From NCBI GenBank assembly GCA_030523505.1, contig JAUNIK010000093.1, positions 1 to 8,844 of the forward strand: DNA of 8,844 nucleotides, read 5' to 3'. The translations under genes and the position numbers were made by a program. The notes beneath the pieces were generated by a model. The model made no database searches and was not told the DNA's origin. It worked only from the letters and a program-made list of their open reading frames with translations. This document shows positions 1-6,728 of this stretch, one piece after another (the stretch's first letter is position 1; each line of letters starts with the position of its first letter). Source of the stretch: Prevotellaceae bacterium (GTDB lineage: Bacteria; Bacteroidota; Bacteroidia; Bacteroidales; Bacteroidaceae).

Positions 1-270
1 GCTCACCTTGCCGTTGTAATAGGAGATGGTATTTTGTTCTTTGTCAACTTCTAGGTATTCATAAGGGCTACCGAACGAAGTTCTTATTGATGCAAAGAAA
101 TTCTCCGGCGAATAATACACCATTGGTACTACCCTAATATTGTCATTGTATTGTGACTTCTGCTGGGCATACATTTTAGTTGCATTATTAGGATAAAAAA
201 TGCATAATGCCAGAAGTAAGGATAATATATCAGTTTGCAATTTTAGAAATAGTATAAAACGTTTGAACAT
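1..270 (-). CDS. 5' end of an exported protein of unknown function (runs off left edge)
   Basis: Reading leftward from an ATG at 268-270, the frame stays open for 90 codons to the window edge, so only the N-terminus is visible. The protein begins MFKRFILFLKLQTDILSLLL and continues through a hydrophobic stretch (about residues 14-26). A plausible signal-peptidase cleavage site follows near MYA|QQ (about residue 36), so the product is probably exported. The rest is polar and aromatic-rich (for example VVPMVYYSPENFF and YEYLEVDKEQNTISYYNGK) and I do not recognise a family. The start overlaps the 3' end of the upstream peptidase remnant by 41 bp in another frame, which suggests the two were once co-transcribed and perhaps translationally coupled. 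The region is AT-rich (17 G+C in 60 bases at 181-240). The open frame and signal-like N-terminus are seen directly; export is inferred and the function is unknown. Confidence 0.62.
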   Translation of the reverse strand, partial: MFKRFILFLKLQTDILSLLLALCIFYPNNATKMYAQQKSQYNDNIRVVPMVYYSPENFFASIRTSFGSPYEYLEVDKEQNTISYYNGKVS

Positions 271-670
271 ACTTAGTTTCATCTGTAATTTCCTCCATTC
301 TAATTGTTGTTACTTGTCCTGATGCATCATATACGATGAAATTATTATAGTTTTCGCTTATGCCTGTTATTAGCATATCATGTACTTCGGCAAATTGATT
401 ACTATTAGAAACAATCTTTCGTATTGCAACAGGTCGCCTACTTCCAATACTTTGTGCTATTGAGTATATAGCATTTCCACTTGCTCCGTTAATGGGATTT
501 GCATGAAAAAAATGGCATAATATCTCTCCCCATTGATTATCATCTACAATATATGAATTTGCTTCATCAGGCTTAGAATGGCTCGCCTGATGAAGCAACT
601 TTGATTGTATGTAGGCATAGTAATTGAGAAATACGTTTATGTAGTGTCGTAAATGAAACTCACACTTGTA
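230..670 (-). pseudogene. 5'-truncated papain/C39-like cysteine peptidase remnant
   Basis: The frame is open for 146 sense codons, from just below a TGA at 671-673 to the TGA at 230-232, but no ATG lies near its beginning. The best start in the stretch is a TTG at 596-598, giving 122 residues. Counting from that TTG, the C-terminal half looks like a papain-fold or C39-like peptidase. A helix and strand around RRPVAIRKI (54-62) lead to HDMLITGI, where H73 would be the catalytic histidine. FIVYDASGQV follows, where D91 would be the third active-site residue. The usual catalytic Cys segment (CWAA-like) is missing. The upstream stretch HYINVFLNYY resembles the helix that follows such a cysteine, but no properly spaced Cys is visible. 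The open frame begins only 36 bp from the beta-galactosidase stop, so the 5' part was probably lost in a rearrangement. A short non-catalytic protein from the TTG is possible. The family call is tentative. Confidence 0.5.
559..598. repeat. Perfect 14-bp inverted repeat with 12-nt loop
   Basis: TTGCTTCATCAGGC at 559-572 is the exact reverse complement of GCCTGATGAAGCAA at 585-598, separated by 12 nt. Pairing ends at both outer edges. There is no T-run on either side, so it is not a classical intrinsic terminator. It lies inside the open frame of the peptidase remnant, and its right edge coincides with the only plausible (TTG) start codon. It could be an RNA hairpin that limits read-through from the beta-galactosidase gene, or the trace of a recombination event. 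The role is unknown. Confidence 0.75.
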
Positions 671-706
671 TCATCAATTATGGAGTTGATAATCCCTTTT
701 TACCTT

Positions 707-3700
707 TTACTGAGGAATGATAGTGAACTCGAATTCGCGGTCCTTGTAGTCAACGCGATACTTTGGCAGAGCCTCTGCATCCCAACTCCAAGAGTCGATA
801 CCACCAACACCTGCCATTTCTGCATCGATGTAGAGGTTGGTGAACTCTGACTTGCGAACCTGCTCAGGATGACGCTGGTCTTTCTCATCACCCTCGTCGA
901 GGTCGGCTACTGTATAGTGGAGGGCCGAAGCCGAGAATGCCTTGTTTGACATGAACTTCAACGGACCCTGCTGCCACCAGCGGATACCAGTCTTTGTACC
1001 TGTCTCCTGTGGACGGACATACTTCCAGAACTGCTCGTCGGCTGTCTGTGAGTAGATGCCGAGCATCTGACTTGAACAACGGTCAACATAGTTCTCGATA
1101 GGACCAAGACCGTAGAACTTGCTCTGGTCGAAACGGTAAGGAAGTTCCATTACCATACCGAAGCGAAGCATACGAGGCACATCAGCACCCTCGGTGGTTG
1201 TCATCTTCTCGTTCACGGTGAGGGCACCATTCTTCTGTATAGTATAAGTAAGGGTGAGAGTAGCCTGTACCTCTGGCATGTCATAGACAGCAGTTGTTAC
1301 GTTTTTCTTTGTTTTCAAAGAAACAAGGTTCATCTGTGGGTTACGCCAAACACCAAGACGCTTCTGGAGACTTGCACCCATATCGTTGTCGGTGACAGCA
1401 CGCCAGAAGTTTGGCTTCAGTGTACCACCGTTGATGAGCATATCCTCGCCATTGACAGTGTATGTCTCGATGAAACCAGTCTCCTTGTTGAATGTGAGTT
1501 TTGTCTTGGCCTTCAGGTCGAGGTTTGCATACATAGCAGCCTGCTCATAGAGATAGTCGGAGAGGATGAACTGCTGATGAGCCATCTGCTGACCAGCCTT
1601 CAGGAGAGGTTCTGCCTCCTTGAGTTCATAATAAACATTGAGCAGGAGTTCGCCGTCGGCATCGCCCTCAGGGAAGTTGAGGTTGAACTCCTTAGTCTGC
1701 TGAGGAGCAATATCGAGGTTGTCGATAGTGCCGTTGTAGCACACACGACCATCCTCCTGGACAATCTCCCAACGCAGGCGATAGTTCTTGAGATCGCGGA
1801 AGAAGTACTCGTTCTTCACGCTGATGATACCCTTCACCTTATCCTTCAACTCAGTCCAGATGCTCTGATACTGATAACCCACCTCGTAAGCCTCAGGAGT
1901 GAGTTTGCGGTCGGCAGTGATGAAACCGTTGCAGTTGAAGTTGTTGTCGGAAGCATCGTATTTGTTGTAGTCGCCACCATACATCAATGTACGAACAGGC
2001 AAGCCCATTGTTGGAGGAACACGACCGAAGAGAGCTTGATCCTCGAAGTCCCAGATGAAACCACCCTGGAAGCGCTTGTTCTGGCGAACGATATCCCAAT
2101 ACTCCTTGAAGCCGCCCGATGAGTTACCCATAGCGTGGTTGTACTCACACTGGATGAGAGGTTTCTGATCCTCAGGTTTGTTGCTGTCAACATAACGCTG
2201 GCAATACTCCTGTGAAGAGTACATAGGGCAGAATACATCAGAGTTGGCACCCTTCTGGGCACGCTCCCAGTGGATAGGACGACTTGGGTCCTCAGCCTTT
2301 ATCCATTCATAAACGGTGGTGAAGTTAGGACCATCGACAGTCTCGTTACCCATTGACCAGAACACGATACTTGGGTGGTTGAAATATACACCCACATTAT
2401 GCTGGTTGCGCTCGAGAATCTGCTTCTGGAAGAGAGGCTTCTTTGCTTCGGATGTATCGTCATATCCAAAACCATGCGACTCCTGATTGGCTTCTGCTAC
2501 GAGGTAGATACCATATTCATCGCAGAGGTCGTACCACTGTGGATCATCAGGATAGTGGCAAGTGCGGACAGCATTGAGGTTGAGGCTCTTCATGATGGTG
2601 AGGTCCTCGATCATACGCTCGCGAGAAACAATGTAGCCAGTCTTTGGATCCATCTCATGGCGGTCGGCACCCTTGATATATACTGTCTTACCATTGATAT
2701 AGAAACGGTCGCCCTTGATTTCCACCTTACGGAATCCCACCTTCTGAGGAACAACGCTCAGCAGTTCGCCACGAACCATCTCGCTCTTTGCCTTCTTGCC
2801 CTTGCCCACCTTCTGCTCGTTGAGAGCATAGATCTTTGCCACGAGAGTGTAGAGGTTTGGAGTCTCGGCAGTCCACTTCAATGGATCAGCCACATTGAGA
2901 GTCTCGTCGAGAACGGTGCTTGTAGCCTTATTTGTCTTGTCGTAAGAAGAAACAGTCTTCTTGCACACCTCATTGCCCTGTGCATCGAGCAGTGACAGTT
3001 CGATGTCGAGGTTGCCCAAGGTGTTGCCCACAATATGGAGCGAACCGTCCTTGTAGGCTGCATCAAGGTCAGGAGTGATGTGGATGTTTGTCAACTGCTG
3101 CTCAGCGTCGAGGGTGTAGAGGTAACTGTCGCGAGCCACACCCGAGAGGCGCCAGAAGTCCTGGTCCTCGCAATACGAACCGTCGCACCAGCGGAAGGTC
3201 TGGAATGCGAAGAGGTTCTCGCCAGGATGAACAAAGTCGGTGATGTCGAACTCAGCGGCAACCTTCGAGTCCTCGGTATATCCCACATACTCGCCGTTGA
3301 CATAGAGATACATGTTGGATGTCACCGAACCGAAATGAGCAATGATCTGCTTTCCGTCCCAGTTGGCAGGAACAGTGATGGTACGGCGGTAAGACCCCAC
3401 ATGATTATCCTTTGTAGGAGGCACAGGAGGGGTGTCTTTGTAATGACCGCGCCATGCGAAACCGATGTTCACATATACAGGATCGCCATAGCCGTTGAGT
3501 TCCCACATACCAGGAACAGGCATTGTGCCCCAAGAAGAGTCATCGAGGTCGGTGAGATAGAAGTCGGTAGGACGCTCATCGGCGTTCTCTACATACTTGA
3601 ACTTCCATGTTCCGTCGAGAGAAAGGAAATTGGCAGATTGGGTCTTGTCGCCTTTCAGCGCCTTGTCCAATGATTCATAGGTAAAGAAATGAGTGTGGAT

Positions 3701-3820
3701 AGGAAAGCGGTTCACTTCGTTCACCTGCATGTCCATCCATTCTGTACCGGTTGGTTTGTTGTCAGCAGAAGCACCTAGTGCAAGCGCTGATAATGCAAAG
3801 GTCAGTAATAAACTTTTCAT
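707..3820 (-). CDS. Exported GH2 beta-galactosidase (LacZ-type, five-domain)
   Basis: The 1037-residue product is close to E. coli LacZ length (1023). It should hydrolyse terminal beta-D-galactosides in the periplasm. Residues 1-19 (MKSLLLTFALSALALGASA) form a signal peptide. The sugar-binding domain follows (about 45-235, with EDQDFWRLSG at 218-227), then an Ig-like domain (about 240-365), the TIM barrel (about 366-660) and the C-terminal Bgal small-chain domain (about 765-1035, ending GVGGIDSWSW...LPKYRV). NHPSIVFWSMGNE gives acid/base E493; PLIQCEYNHAMGNS gives nucleophile E559. GADRHEMDP (384-392), RTCHYPDDP (419-427) and GGFIWDFEDQ (586-595) are further family landmarks. A lysine-rich insert (KVGKGKKAK, 337-345) lies in the Ig-like domain. 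I chose the ATG at 3818-3820 because it begins the signal peptide and lies just downstream of a promoter; a longer in-frame start at 4006 would cross that promoter and the neighbouring gene. The GH3 gene is divergent. No strong terminator follows the stop. The true substrate could be lactose, galactan or galactosylated xyloglucan. Confidence 0.96.
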   Translation of the reverse strand: MKSLLLTFALSALALGASADNKPTGTEWMDMQVNEVNRFPIHTHFFTYESLDKALKGDKTQSANFLSLDGTWKFKYVENADERPTDFYLTDLDDSSWGTMPVPGMWELNGYGDPVYVNIGFAWRGHYKDTPPVPPTKDNHVGSYRRTITVPANWDGKQIIAHFGSVTSNMYLYVNGEYVGYTEDSKVAAEFDITDFVHPGENLFAFQTFRWCDGSYCEDQDFWRLSGVARDSYLYTLDAEQQLTNIHITPDLDAAYKDGSLHIVGNTLGNLDIELSLLDAQGNEVCKKTVSSYDKTNKATSTVLDETLNVADPLKWTAETPNLYTLVAKIYALNEQKVGKGKKAKSEMVRGELLSVVPQKVGFRKVEIKGDRFYINGKTVYIKGADRHEMDPKTGYIVSRERMIEDLTIMKSLNLNAVRTCHYPDDPQWYDLCDEYGIYLVAEANQESHGFGYDDTSEAKKPLFQKQILERNQHNVGVYFNHPSIVFWSMGNETVDGPNFTTVYEWIKAEDPSRPIHWERAQKGANSDVFCPMYSSQEYCQRYVDSNKPEDQKPLIQCEYNHAMGNSSGGFKEYWDIVRQNKRFQGGFIWDFEDQALFGRVPPTMGLPVRTLMYGGDYNKYDASDNNFNCNGFITADRKLTPEAYEVGYQYQSIWTELKDKVKGIISVKNEYFFRDLKNYRLRWEIVQEDGRVCYNGTIDNLDIAPQQTKEFNLNFPEGDADGELLLNVYYELKEAEPLLKAGQQMAHQQFILSDYLYEQAAMYANLDLKAKTKLTFNKETGFIETYTVNGEDMLINGGTLKPNFWRAVTDNDMGASLQKRLGVWRNPQMNLVSLKTKKNVTTAVYDMPEVQATLTLTYTIQKNGALTVNEKMTTTEGADVPRMLRFGMVMELPYRFDQSKFYGLGPIENYVDRCSSQMLGIYSQTADEQFWKYVRPQETGTKTGIRWWQQGPLKFMSNKAFSASALHYTVADLDEGDEKDQRHPEQVRKSEFTNLYIDAEMAGVGGIDSWSWDAEALPKYRVDYKDREFEFTIIPQ

Positions 3821-3847
3821 ATAGTGGTAATTTTGTAATATTTGATG

Positions 3848-3878
3848 CAAAGATATATAAAATAATTGTGTTATCAAA
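3848..3878 (-). promoter_or_regulatory. Bacteroidota-type promoter for the GH2 gene
   Basis: On the minus strand, TTTG (3875-3878) is followed after exactly 19 bp by TATCTTTG (3848-3855), matching -33 TTTG / -7 TAnnTTTG. The start of transcription would be near 3842, leaving about a 20-nt A/T-rich leader before the ATG at 3820. The same -7 octamer with the same following bases (TATCTTTGCA) occurs at the regulator promoter near 8492-8499. Confidence 0.75.
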
Positions 3879-3895
3879 AAAAATATGTAAATTTG
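3865..3895 (+). promoter_or_regulatory. Bacteroidota-type promoter for the GH3 gene
   Basis: ATTG (3865-3868) is followed after 19 bp by TAAATTTG (3888-3895), a full -7 TAnnTTTG match. Transcription would start near 3902, giving a leader of only about 13 nt before the ATG at 3915. Its span overlaps the opposing GH2 promoter over 3865-3878, and its -33 box lies between the -7 and -33 boxes of the other. Confidence 0.68.
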
Positions 3896-3914
3896 CAGTG
3901 AAAACCTAATTAAT

Positions 3915-6272
3915 ATGAGAAAGTTATTCCTATTAACAATCAGTTTTATGGTTGCAGCATCAGTTGTTGCAGCCCCAAAGAAGAAGGCTCCACTGCCAAA
4001 GTACAAAGATGCGTCATTCCCTGTGGAAGAGCGAGTAGAGGACCTTCTCGGTCGTATGACATTAGAAGAAAAGGTAGGTCAGTTGCTCTGTCCGCTCGGT
4101 TGGTACATGTATGACAAGAGTGAGGTGCAGACAAAGAAAGGTGTGAAAACCCAGTTGTCGCTTACCGACCTTTACAAGAAACGTATGGCAGAGATGCCGC
4201 TCGGTTCGCTCTGGGCTATCCAGCGTGCCGACCCGTGGACACAGAAAACCCTTGAGACAGGTATCGGTGCGGAGGAAAGTGCCGAACTGATGAACATGCT
4301 CCAGAAGTATGCTGTCGAGGAGACACGCCTCGGTATCCCAGTGATGATTATGGAGGAGGCTCCTCACGGTCACATGGGTATCGGTTCAACCTGTTTCCCA
4401 ACAGGAATCGGTCAGGCTGCCACCTTCGATGTAGCCCTTATGCAGCAGATGGGTACAGTCATCGGCCGTGAACTATCACTTCGTGGTGCTCATATCGCCT
4501 ATGGTCCTGTGCTCGACATCTCGCGCGAACCTCGTTGGTCGCGTGTTGAGGAGACAATGGGCGAAGACCCATACCTCGCTGGTAAGTTGGGTGGAGCTAT
4601 ATGCAGCACAGTCCGTGCAGAGGGCGTTATCAACACTCTGAAGCATTTCGCCGCTTATGGTATTCCTGAGGGCGGTTTGAACGGAGAGCAGGTGTCTCTG
4701 GGCTGGAACCAGTTGCTCAATGAGTATATCCCACAGTTCAGAACAGCCATCGAGCAGGGTGCCGGTTCTATTATGACATCTTATAATGGTATTGATGGTA
4801 TTCCTTGTACTGGCAATAAGGAACTCCTCACTGGTTTCCTGCGTGGTCAGTTGGGATTCGATGGATTCATCATCTCCGACCTGCAGAGCATTGAGGTAAT
4901 GAAGAACAACCTTCATGTGGTTAAGGATTACACCGAGGCAGCAGCATTGGCATTGAAGGCTGGTGTGGATATCGACCTCGAGGGCAACAGCTACAAGCAT
5001 CTTGGTGAAGCCCTGGAAAAAGGCCTTGTGACTATGGATGACATCGACCGTGCTGTTCGTCAGGTGCTCCGCACAAAATACGAACTTGGACTCTTCGATA
5101 ATCCTTATGTTGATGTGAAATCTTCAAAGCAGGTTCATAGTGCAGAGAACCGCGAGATAGCCCGCAAGGTGGCTCAGGAGAGTATCATCCTTCTCGAGAA
5201 CAACGGATTGCTGCCATTGAGCAAGGATATTAAGAGCATAGCTGTTATTGGTCCTAATGCCGACAACCAGTACAACCAGTTGGGCGACTACACTGCCCCA
5301 CAGGCTGAGGACGACATCATCACAGTGCTTGAAGGCATCAAGGCCACTGTTCCAAATGCTCAGGTGAACTATGTGAAGGGTTGTGCTGTTCGTGATACAC
5401 AGAACACCGATATCCAGGCTGCCGTTGAGGCTGCTAAGAAGTCGGATGTGACAGTACTCGTTGTTGGTGGTAGTTCTGCCCGCGACTTCAAGACAAGTTA
5501 TGCTTCTACCGGTGCTGCTAATGTTGATGCAAATGCCAAGGAACTTTCAGATATGGATTGTGGCGAAGGCTACGACCGTGCTACCCTCGAGCTTCTCGGC
5601 GACCAGCTGAAACTCATGCAGGCTTTGATTGATGCGAAGGTGAAGTTGGCGGTTGTTTATATTGAAGGTCGTCCGTTGAACATGAACCTTGCAGCAGAAA
5701 AGGCAGATGCATTGCTTTGCGCTTGGTATCCAGGTGAGCAGGGCGGTCAGGCTATCGCTGATGTGCTCTTCGGCGATTATAACCCTGCTGGTCGTATGCC
5801 AGTTGGTGTGCCACGCAATGTCGGTCAGTTGCCAGTTTATTACAGCAAGCGTATCTCTCACAACTATATCGATTCGCCAGCAGCTCCTCTCTATCCATTC
5901 GGTTATGGAAAGAGCTACACCACTTTCGAGTATTCAGCACCTTCGGCAACAGTCAATGCTGATGGCACAGTGACTGTCCGCTGTACACTCACCAACACCG
6001 GAAATGTTGATGGTGATGAGGTGGCACAGCTTTATCTTGAAGATGAATACAGCAGTGTTGCTATTCCACGTAAGCAGTTGAAAGGATTCCAGCGTGTGCA
6101 CCTCAAGGCTGGTGAGAGTCGCCAGTTGGAGTTTGTACTTGGACAGAACGAACTTGCTCTATACAATGCCCAGCGTGAGTTTGTAGTTGAACCAGGCACA
6201 TTCAAAGTGTATGTCAATGGTTCATCAAAGATTGACAAGAACACACCTCATGCAGAGTTCGAGTTGCATTAA
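3915..6272 (+). CDS. Exported GH3 beta-glucosidase/beta-xylosidase with C-terminal Fn3-like domain
   Basis: This 785-residue retaining GH3 enzyme should remove non-reducing terminal beta-D-glucose or xylose from oligosaccharides. Residues 1-20 (MRKLFLLTISFMVAASVVAA) form a signal peptide, placing it in the periplasm or beyond. Next come the GH3 barrel (about 35-390, starting VEDLLGRMTLEEKVGQL), the alpha/beta sandwich (about 420-655, with AVIGPNADN at 443-451) and the Fn3-like domain (about 675-770, preceded by YPFGYGKSYTTF). The KHFAAYG motif (243-249) and REPRWSRVEETMGEDPYL (204-221) line the glycone site. GFDGFIISDLQSIE gives nucleophile D322. E551 in GEGYDR is the probable acid/base, by comparison with other GH3 enzymes. 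Length and domain order match BglX-type family members, so it looks intact. The ATG at 3915 begins the signal peptide and follows a close consensus promoter. It is divergent from the GH2 gene and closed by the hairpin at 6292-6335. Sequence reading cannot fix glucosidase versus xylosidase; the exported pairing with GH2 suggests plant-glycan trimming. Confidence 0.95.
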   Translation: MRKLFLLTISFMVAASVVAAPKKKAPLPKYKDASFPVEERVEDLLGRMTLEEKVGQLLCPLGWYMYDKSEVQTKKGVKTQLSLTDLYKKRMAEMPLGSLWAIQRADPWTQKTLETGIGAEESAELMNMLQKYAVEETRLGIPVMIMEEAPHGHMGIGSTCFPTGIGQAATFDVALMQQMGTVIGRELSLRGAHIAYGPVLDISREPRWSRVEETMGEDPYLAGKLGGAICSTVRAEGVINTLKHFAAYGIPEGGLNGEQVSLGWNQLLNEYIPQFRTAIEQGAGSIMTSYNGIDGIPCTGNKELLTGFLRGQLGFDGFIISDLQSIEVMKNNLHVVKDYTEAAALALKAGVDIDLEGNSYKHLGEALEKGLVTMDDIDRAVRQVLRTKYELGLFDNPYVDVKSSKQVHSAENREIARKVAQESIILLENNGLLPLSKDIKSIAVIGPNADNQYNQLGDYTAPQAEDDIITVLEGIKATVPNAQVNYVKGCAVRDTQNTDIQAAVEAAKKSDVTVLVVGGSSARDFKTSYASTGAANVDANAKELSDMDCGEGYDRATLELLGDQLKLMQALIDAKVKLAVVYIEGRPLNMNLAAEKADALLCAWYPGEQGGQAIADVLFGDYNPAGRMPVGVPRNVGQLPVYYSKRISHNYIDSPAAPLYPFGYGKSYTTFEYSAPSATVNADGTVTVRCTLTNTGNVDGDEVAQLYLEDEYSSVAIPRKQLKGFQRVHLKAGESRQLEFVLGQNELALYNAQREFVVEPGTFKVYVNGSSKIDKNTPHAEFELH

Positions 6273-6291
6273 TACATTTCTTATATATTAT

Positions 6292-6335
6292 AAACAATAA
6301 TGGAGGCTAGCGATGTGTAGCCTCCATTATTGTTT
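6292..6335. terminator. Bidirectional intrinsic terminator between convergent genes
   Basis: A perfect 18-bp stem (6292-6309 pairs with 6318-6335) closes an 8-nt loop (GCGATGTG). The GC-rich core is GGAGGCTA/TAGCCTCC. On the plus strand the stem runs into TTTTATTT. On the minus strand the stem ends in a T-rich arm that runs into TATAATATATAAG. It starts 20 bp after the GH3 stop and touches the stop codon of the convergent HExxH gene (6335-6337), so it probably ends both transcripts. Confidence 0.9.
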
Positions 6336-6724
6336 TATTTCTTCTTCATCATGTGCCACCAGGCGAATGGTCGTCTGTGGTTTGCATAGTCTAGGTCGCG
6401 CTCGTTGGTGTATGCCTCGCGTTCGAAATATATATCGGAATAGGCATCTATCCACATTCTGCCAAGCGATCTTCTCAATTGACCTATCCTCAATGCTTTG
6501 CGTTCAAGGATTATCTTCGTTGTGAAGCGATAGAGCCATTCTGCGACATACCACAGCATAAAACCCACAAACAGCATCTCTCTCTGTTGGAGAGTATGGA
6601 TGTATTCGTGGTTTTTTACCACCTCGCTCATTTGCCCTTTGTCGCTTCGCACGAATATCACGCCGAATAAGTTCATGGCAAAGAACGCCCCGAATGGGAA
6701 ATGCTTGTTGTATATTATGCGCAT
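6335..6724 (-). CDS. Small HExxH membrane-associated protein, conserved Bacteroidota hypothetical type
   Basis: The product has 129 residues. NHEYIHTLQQREML (38-51) contains a zinc-metallopeptidase-type HExxH (H39, E40, H43). It is followed by a hydrophobic segment (about 50-66, LFVGFMLWYVAEWLYRF), then a basic stretch and YFEREAYTNE (99-108), where a glutamate (E101, E103 or E108) could be the third zinc ligand as in gluzincins. An N-terminal hydrophobic stretch (about 9-25) suggests a second membrane contact. There is no signal peptide. From memory this resembles a conserved uncharacterised Bacteroidota family; I cannot name it or claim proven peptidase activity. The ATG lies only 4 nt after the regulator stop and no promoter is visible between them, so the two form an operon. 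Such tight linkage suggests, but does not show, that it acts with the membrane regulator. The gene ends at the bidirectional terminator. It looks complete. Confidence 0.8.
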   Translation of the reverse strand: MRIIYNKHFPFGAFFAMNLFGVIFVRSDKGQMSEVVKNHEYIHTLQQREMLFVGFMLWYVAEWLYRFTTKIILERKALRIGQLRRSLGRMWIDAYSDIYFEREAYTNERDLDYANHRRPFAWWHMMKKK

Positions 6725-6728
6725 AGTG

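Noticed and set aside
318..331. SDLQSIE around the GH3 nucleophile as an unusual active site (window bases 4869-4908; positions given here are residue numbers)
   Set aside because: The residue after the nucleophile is often W or Y, but the general GH3 pattern (S/T-D-x-x-S/G/A) is satisfied and, from memory, SDL variants occur in Bacteroidota GH3 enzymes.
671..706. Possible terminator just after the GH2 stop
   Set aside because: Only a 5-bp stem (ATCAA/TTGAT) can form, without a GC-rich core or T-run.
653..850. Plus-strand open frame of 65 residues across the GH2 3' end
   Set aside because: It is mostly antisense to the conserved Bgal small-chain domain and has no supporting promoter or family resemblance.
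1577..3673. Long plus-strand open frames at 1577-2122, 2375-2995 and 3035-3673
   Set aside because: They lie antisense to well-conserved GH2 coding sequence, their translations resemble no family, and no promoter precedes them. They are shadows of the codon pattern.
3821..4006. N-terminal extension of the GH2 protein starting at 4006
   Set aside because: It would run through the divergent promoters and into the GH3 coding sequence. The ATG at 3820 starts a textbook signal peptide and lies just downstream of a consensus promoter.
4476..5000. 174-residue minus-strand open frame inside the GH3 gene
   Set aside because: It is antisense to the GH3 barrel, including the region that encodes KHFAAYG, with no recognisable domain.
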